From: an uncultured Ruminococcus sp.
GTDB taxonomy: Bacteria > Bacillota > Clostridia > Oscillospirales > Ruminococcaceae
Length of the DNA: 64,000 bases
NCBI GenBank assembly: GCA_900543145.1
Contig: UQPZ01000002.1
Coordinates: forward strand, 124,001 to 188,000
Direction: 5' to 3'
Under the pieces are notes generated by a model. The model ran no database searches. It was not told where the DNA came from and worked only from the letters and a program-made list of their open reading frames with translations. The position numbers and the translations under genes are program-made. Below are positions 61,133-64,000 of the stretch, one piece after another (within the stretch, counting starts at the first letter, position 1; every line of letters starts with the position of its first letter).

Positions 61133-63007
61133 TCAATCCTTTCCTGTACCGTCTTTATCTTCGGGCAGTCCGATGATAAGCCGGTCGATAACTCTGTCGG
61201 TTGCTTTTCCGTCCGTATAGGTAAAATTCTTCTTTATAAAGCTGTCCATCTTGTGGAACTGATAATCGCCGTTTTTCATTGCTTCCATAAGCTCTTCAAA
61301 GGAATGAACTATCTTTCCCGGAACAAGCTCCTCATAAGGCTCGTAGAAATCTCTTGTCGCTTCATAGTATTTCTGGTCGAACGCAAAGAAAAGCATAGGC
61401 TTTCTGAGAAGCGACATTTCGTAGATTATTGACGAATAGTCTGTTATAAGCACGTCTACGATAAACAGAATATCGTTTACTTCACGGTAGTCAGAGGCGT
61501 CAAGAATAATATCCGAGTATTTCGGAGGGATCTCGACCCGTCTTGTTACAAACGGGTGAAGCTTTATGATAAGGACTGAATTTGTTGCCCGCAAAAAATT
61601 CCCCCATACGTCCAGATCAAACTTATCAAATGGGAAATAAGCGTTTTCGGCGTTGTTGCCTCTGAAAGTCGGAGCGTAAAGATAAACCTTAGACGCTGTT
61701 TTGCAGGCGGGAAATTCCTCGAGCATTCTCTCTCTGGTAGCGGTTTTGTATTCTTCGTCAAAGAAAATATCCGTCCTCGGAATACCGACTGGATAAAACT
61801 TGCTTTCGTCTATACCGAAGCCCTCGGCATGATGCTTCGCTGAATGATAAGAGCTTACGGGAACATGAGTGTAGCATTTATGGACTCTCGTATTGAACGG
61901 AGGTGCGCCCGGCTTGCCAAGTCTTTCAAAGCCCAGCGACTTAAACGCTCCGCAGGCATGCCATACCTGAAGAATCTTTACGTTAGGCGGATAATCTACC
62001 TTGTAAATCTCGGGATAATAGTCGTCGATTATAATTATATCAGACGTAGCAAGATACCAGGTAAACCTGAGCATTTTAAAGCTGTTGCGCTTTATATTTA
62101 TGCTTTCCTTGAAATCAAAGCGGAATTTGTACTTTTTGTCAAGACCCCGCTCTATCATTCTGTCGTATATAAACTTTTCGTTTCCTCCAATTTCGGCTCT
62201 TGAGCCGGAAGCAAACAGGATCACATTGCCCTTCTTCTTTGCAAATTTAGCGAAGAGCCTGAAAAAACCTTTGTACAGGAACAGATTAAACGCATTGAGA
62301 TCCTTGACCATTCTGTCCCTGCGCTCTTTCCATCGCTTTTTAATTCTTCTGAAAAGGGTCTGAGGGGGCAGCGGTTCTTTATATTCTACATTGACCGAAT
62401 ATTCCATTGTGTCCATATCTGTCAGCGAATCGCAGTAGAAAAGGTTTGACGCGCTTCTTCTGAGCCTGAAGTTAAGCGGATTATCCTTGAGCTTATTTAT
62501 TTCGCATTCAAATTCCGGAGAAATAAAGGAGGGGTATTCGCTGGTAAGCTCAAGCTTATCCGAAACGTTTCCTTCATCGTCATAGGTAATCCTGTAGACC
62601 GTTCCCGAACGAACAACTATCTCGGTATTGGGATCCTCGGTGATCTCGGGCGAAAATTCCGCTTCCATTCCGTCGTATTCCCTGAATAAAACAAGGTAGT
62701 AATTGCCCGTCTGGACAGGCTTTTCACAGTTGACGCTCATTATGTTGAAGCTTAGATGAAACCGGTTTCCCTCCAGCTCAAAGCTCTGAGGATAAAAGGC
62801 AAGAGTTCTGTTACGGGTAACGAATCTGGCGCTTAAATTTTCAAAGCTGTCAAAGCCTTTCAATTCGCCGCTGATATGCATTATTACCCGTCTGAATTCA
62901 ATATTCGTTATAAGTGCGTATTTTTTTCCTCTGCGTTCCTGCTCTTCTGCCGCTTTCTTTCTTTCCTCATAAAATTCAAGCTGCTCGGGTGTAAGCATTG
63001 TATCCAT
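61133..63007 (-). CDS. CDP-glycerol/CDP-alditol glycerophosphotransferase (TagF/TarL-like)
   Basis: 624 aa. The N-terminal ~240 residues are a beta-rich region and a charged linker. The C-terminal half is the TagF/TarF GT-B-like domain: QVWHACGAFKSLGFERLG, GIPRTDIFFDEEYK, YAPTFRGN, LHPFVTRR and DVLITDYSSIIYEMSLL. Such enzymes transfer or polymerise glycerol- or ribitol-phosphate from CDP-alditol for teichoic acids or capsules. It lies between the dehydrogenase and rpe. The alditol used cannot be read from sequence. Confidence 0.88.
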   Translation of the reverse strand: MDTMLTPEQLEFYEERKKAAEEQERRGKKYALITNIEFRRVIMHISGELKGFDSFENLSARFVTRNRTLAFYPQSFELEGNRFHLSFNIMSVNCEKPVQTGNYYLVLFREYDGMEAEFSPEITEDPNTEIVVRSGTVYRITYDDEGNVSDKLELTSEYPSFISPEFECEINKLKDNPLNFRLRRSASNLFYCDSLTDMDTMEYSVNVEYKEPLPPQTLFRRIKKRWKERRDRMVKDLNAFNLFLYKGFFRLFAKFAKKKGNVILFASGSRAEIGGNEKFIYDRMIERGLDKKYKFRFDFKESINIKRNSFKMLRFTWYLATSDIIIIDDYYPEIYKVDYPPNVKILQVWHACGAFKSLGFERLGKPGAPPFNTRVHKCYTHVPVSSYHSAKHHAEGFGIDESKFYPVGIPRTDIFFDEEYKTATRERMLEEFPACKTASKVYLYAPTFRGNNAENAYFPFDKFDLDVWGNFLRATNSVLIIKLHPFVTRRVEIPPKYSDIILDASDYREVNDILFIVDVLITDYSSIIYEMSLLRKPMLFFAFDQKYYEATRDFYEPYEELVPGKIVHSFEELMEAMKNGDYQFHKMDSFIKKNFTYTDGKATDRVIDRLIIGLPEDKDGTGKD

Positions 63008-63031
63008 ATATCAAATCACATTTTCCTTAAA

Positions 63032-64000
63032 TTAATCAAAAGTAAACATTACCTTTACGGTAAATTCGTTGGGATCCTTTAAAGCCGCAAAAGCCTTTTT
63101 CTGCTCCGAGATCGGAAAGGTATGAGTAATAAGCTCCCTTACGTTAAGCTCTCCGCTTTCAAATATCTCCAGAGCCTTTGCCCAGTCGTTTACCCTGCTG
63201 TTGTAACTGGAATTCCATGAGCCTGCTACGGTTATCTGCTTTCTAAGTATCGACCAGTACACATCCTTAGGCATAGCAAGGTCGCTTGCCGGATTTCCGA
63301 CAAGAACTATCCTGCCAAGTGCGCCGGTAGCCCTTACAGCGTTTTCAATAGCTTCGTTTGTTCCTACCGCTTCAAAGCTTACGTCTGCGCCGTCGCTTCC
63401 TGTTATTCTCCTGATAGCGTCGGGAATAGGCTCGTCCTTTGGGTTGACGGTTTCAAAGCCCAGTTTTTTTGCATATTCAAGCTTATTCTGAGAGCGGCCG
63501 CAAATTATTACCTTTCCCGTTTTTGTAGCCTTTTTTGCAAAAGCGCCGATAAGGAAGCCTATCGTTCCCGTACCGATTATCATTACGTTCTGACCTTCCT
63601 TTATCTGACCGATGTCAACGGCATGAAGGCTTACCGCCGCAGGCTCGCACAGCGCTGCGGTTTCATAGGAAAGGCTGTCGTCAAATGGTACGAGATTCCA
63701 GACCGGAGCGACAAGATACTCGGCGTAAGCGCCGTCGCAGCGTGAGCCGAAGTAGCTGTAGCCTGAGCACTGGGCATATTCCTCAAGTCCGCAGGCCTTG
63801 CAGTGTCCGCAGGGCAGCAGCGGAAATACGCAGGTTTTTCTGCCCAGCAGAGCCTCGTCAACTCCGTCGCCTACAGCAACTATCTGTCCCGAAAATTCAT
63901 GCCCGGGAATTGTAGGAAAGTGATACGTTCCGGTAACGAAGATCCTGGGTATATCGCTGGAGCAGATACCGCAGGCCTTGATCTTTACCATAACCGTGCC
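63032..64000 (-). CDS. Zinc alcohol dehydrogenase family, polyol-phosphate type; 5' end off right edge
   Basis: The frame is open to base 64000 and the family N-terminus (about 25-30 residues) is missing, so the visible start ATG 63991 is internal. About 322 codons seen. Catalytic zinc Cys/His: KIKACGICSSD, PGHEFSG; structural zinc: CGHCKACGLEEYAQC. NAD(P) motif IIGTGTIGFLIGAFA. Closest in feel to galactitol-1-phosphate dehydrogenase (GatD). With the TagF-like polymerase and rpe it may reduce a pentulose phosphate to a pentitol phosphate, as TarJ does (inference). Confidence 0.82.
   Translation of the reverse strand, partial: GTVMVKIKACGICSSDIPRIFVTGTYHFPTIPGHEFSGQIVAVGDGVDEALLGRKTCVFPLLPCGHCKACGLEEYAQCSGYSYFGSRCDGAYAEYLVAPVWNLVPFDDSLSYETAALCEPAAVSLHAVDIGQIKEGQNVMIIGTGTIGFLIGAFAKKATKTGKVIICGRSQNKLEYAKKLGFETVNPKDEPIPDAIRRITGSDGADVSFEAVGTNEAIENAVRATGALGRIVLVGNPASDLAMPKDVYWSILRKQITVAGSWNSSYNSRVNDWAKALEIFESGELNVRELITHTFPISEQKKAFAALKDPNEFTVKVMFTFD

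Noticed and set aside
1..64000. CRISPR arrays, tRNA/rRNA genes, insertion sequences, integrases or prophage genes
   Set aside because: None seen: no regularly spaced repeats, no cloverleaf-like sequence, and no transposase or phage protein motifs on either strand.

Overview
The window looks like chromosomal DNA of a Gram-positive anaerobic Clostridia member, most likely of the Ruminococcus/Oscillospiraceae type (inference). The support is a Firmicute-style rimP-nusA-rnpM-ylxQ-infB operon, a zapA-U32 pair, spoVAC, a TagF-like teichoic-acid-type polymerase, strong AGGAGG ribosome sites with several TTG starts, TTGACA/TATAAT promoters, and 2-hydroxyacyl-CoA dehydratase-type proteins. Almost all of it is ordinary, densely packed core genome. 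I found no tRNA, rRNA, CRISPR array, insertion sequence or prophage.

Layout. 1-7036: serS (cut by the left edge), a membrane-anchored alpha/beta hydrolase, then mnmE, mnmG and rsmG (tRNA wobble and 16S rRNA modification). A 49-bp direct repeat lies between the hydrolase and mnmE, and a series of hairpins between mnmE and mnmG. 7100-9500: two zinc-ribbon membrane proteins flanking a lipoprotein. 9529-12887: alr (minus), a SLOG-family protein, a degenerate LCP-like protein and a small PII-like protein. 12955-23765: a long translation operon (rimP, nusA, rnpM, ylxQ, infB, rbfA, nrnA, truB, nudC, ribF, gltX) with a promoter and a terminator-like leader hairpin. 23850-28922: a four-gene Gld-type ABC system (ATPase, permease, GldG-like, DUF4340-like). 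29133-33461: a small unknown protein, a cbiB-cobO corrinoid pair (minus), an orphan amino-acid binding lipoprotein and a secreted M15 carboxypeptidase with Fn3 domains (minus).

33730-42319: zapA, U32 protein, dut, a beta-lactamase-fold hydrolase, an AT-rich PD-(D/E)XK-like gene, amidohydrolase, flavodoxin, fumarase alpha subunit and an AGCS symporter (minus). 42455-49363: two bacterial PH-domain membrane proteins followed closely by cheA, cheW, cheR, cheB and a second cheW, with no cheY or receptor gene. 49423-54093 (minus): a small membrane protein, serA, serC (serine synthesis), a fruK-like kinase, and a regulator gene split by one in-frame amber codon. 54747-58948: a large double acyl-CoA dehydratase activase fusion overlapping a dehydratase-like subunit gene. 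58992-64000 (minus): a YkgJ-type cysteine-cluster protein, spoVAC, then rpe, a TagF-like polymerase and a polyol-phosphate-type dehydrogenase that runs off the right edge; these last three probably act together in making an alditol-phosphate cell-surface polymer.

The points most worth a second look are the multi-hairpin region upstream of mnmG, the 20-codon uORF overlapping the rbfA start, the PH-domain/Che operon, the activase fusion pair, the rpe-polymerase-dehydrogenase cluster, the amber-interrupted regulator with its operator-like dyad, and a near-identical promoter module upstream of zapA and of a 93-residue unknown protein. Starts were chosen by reading ribosome-binding sites by eye. 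All functions rest on motif recognition, without database searches.
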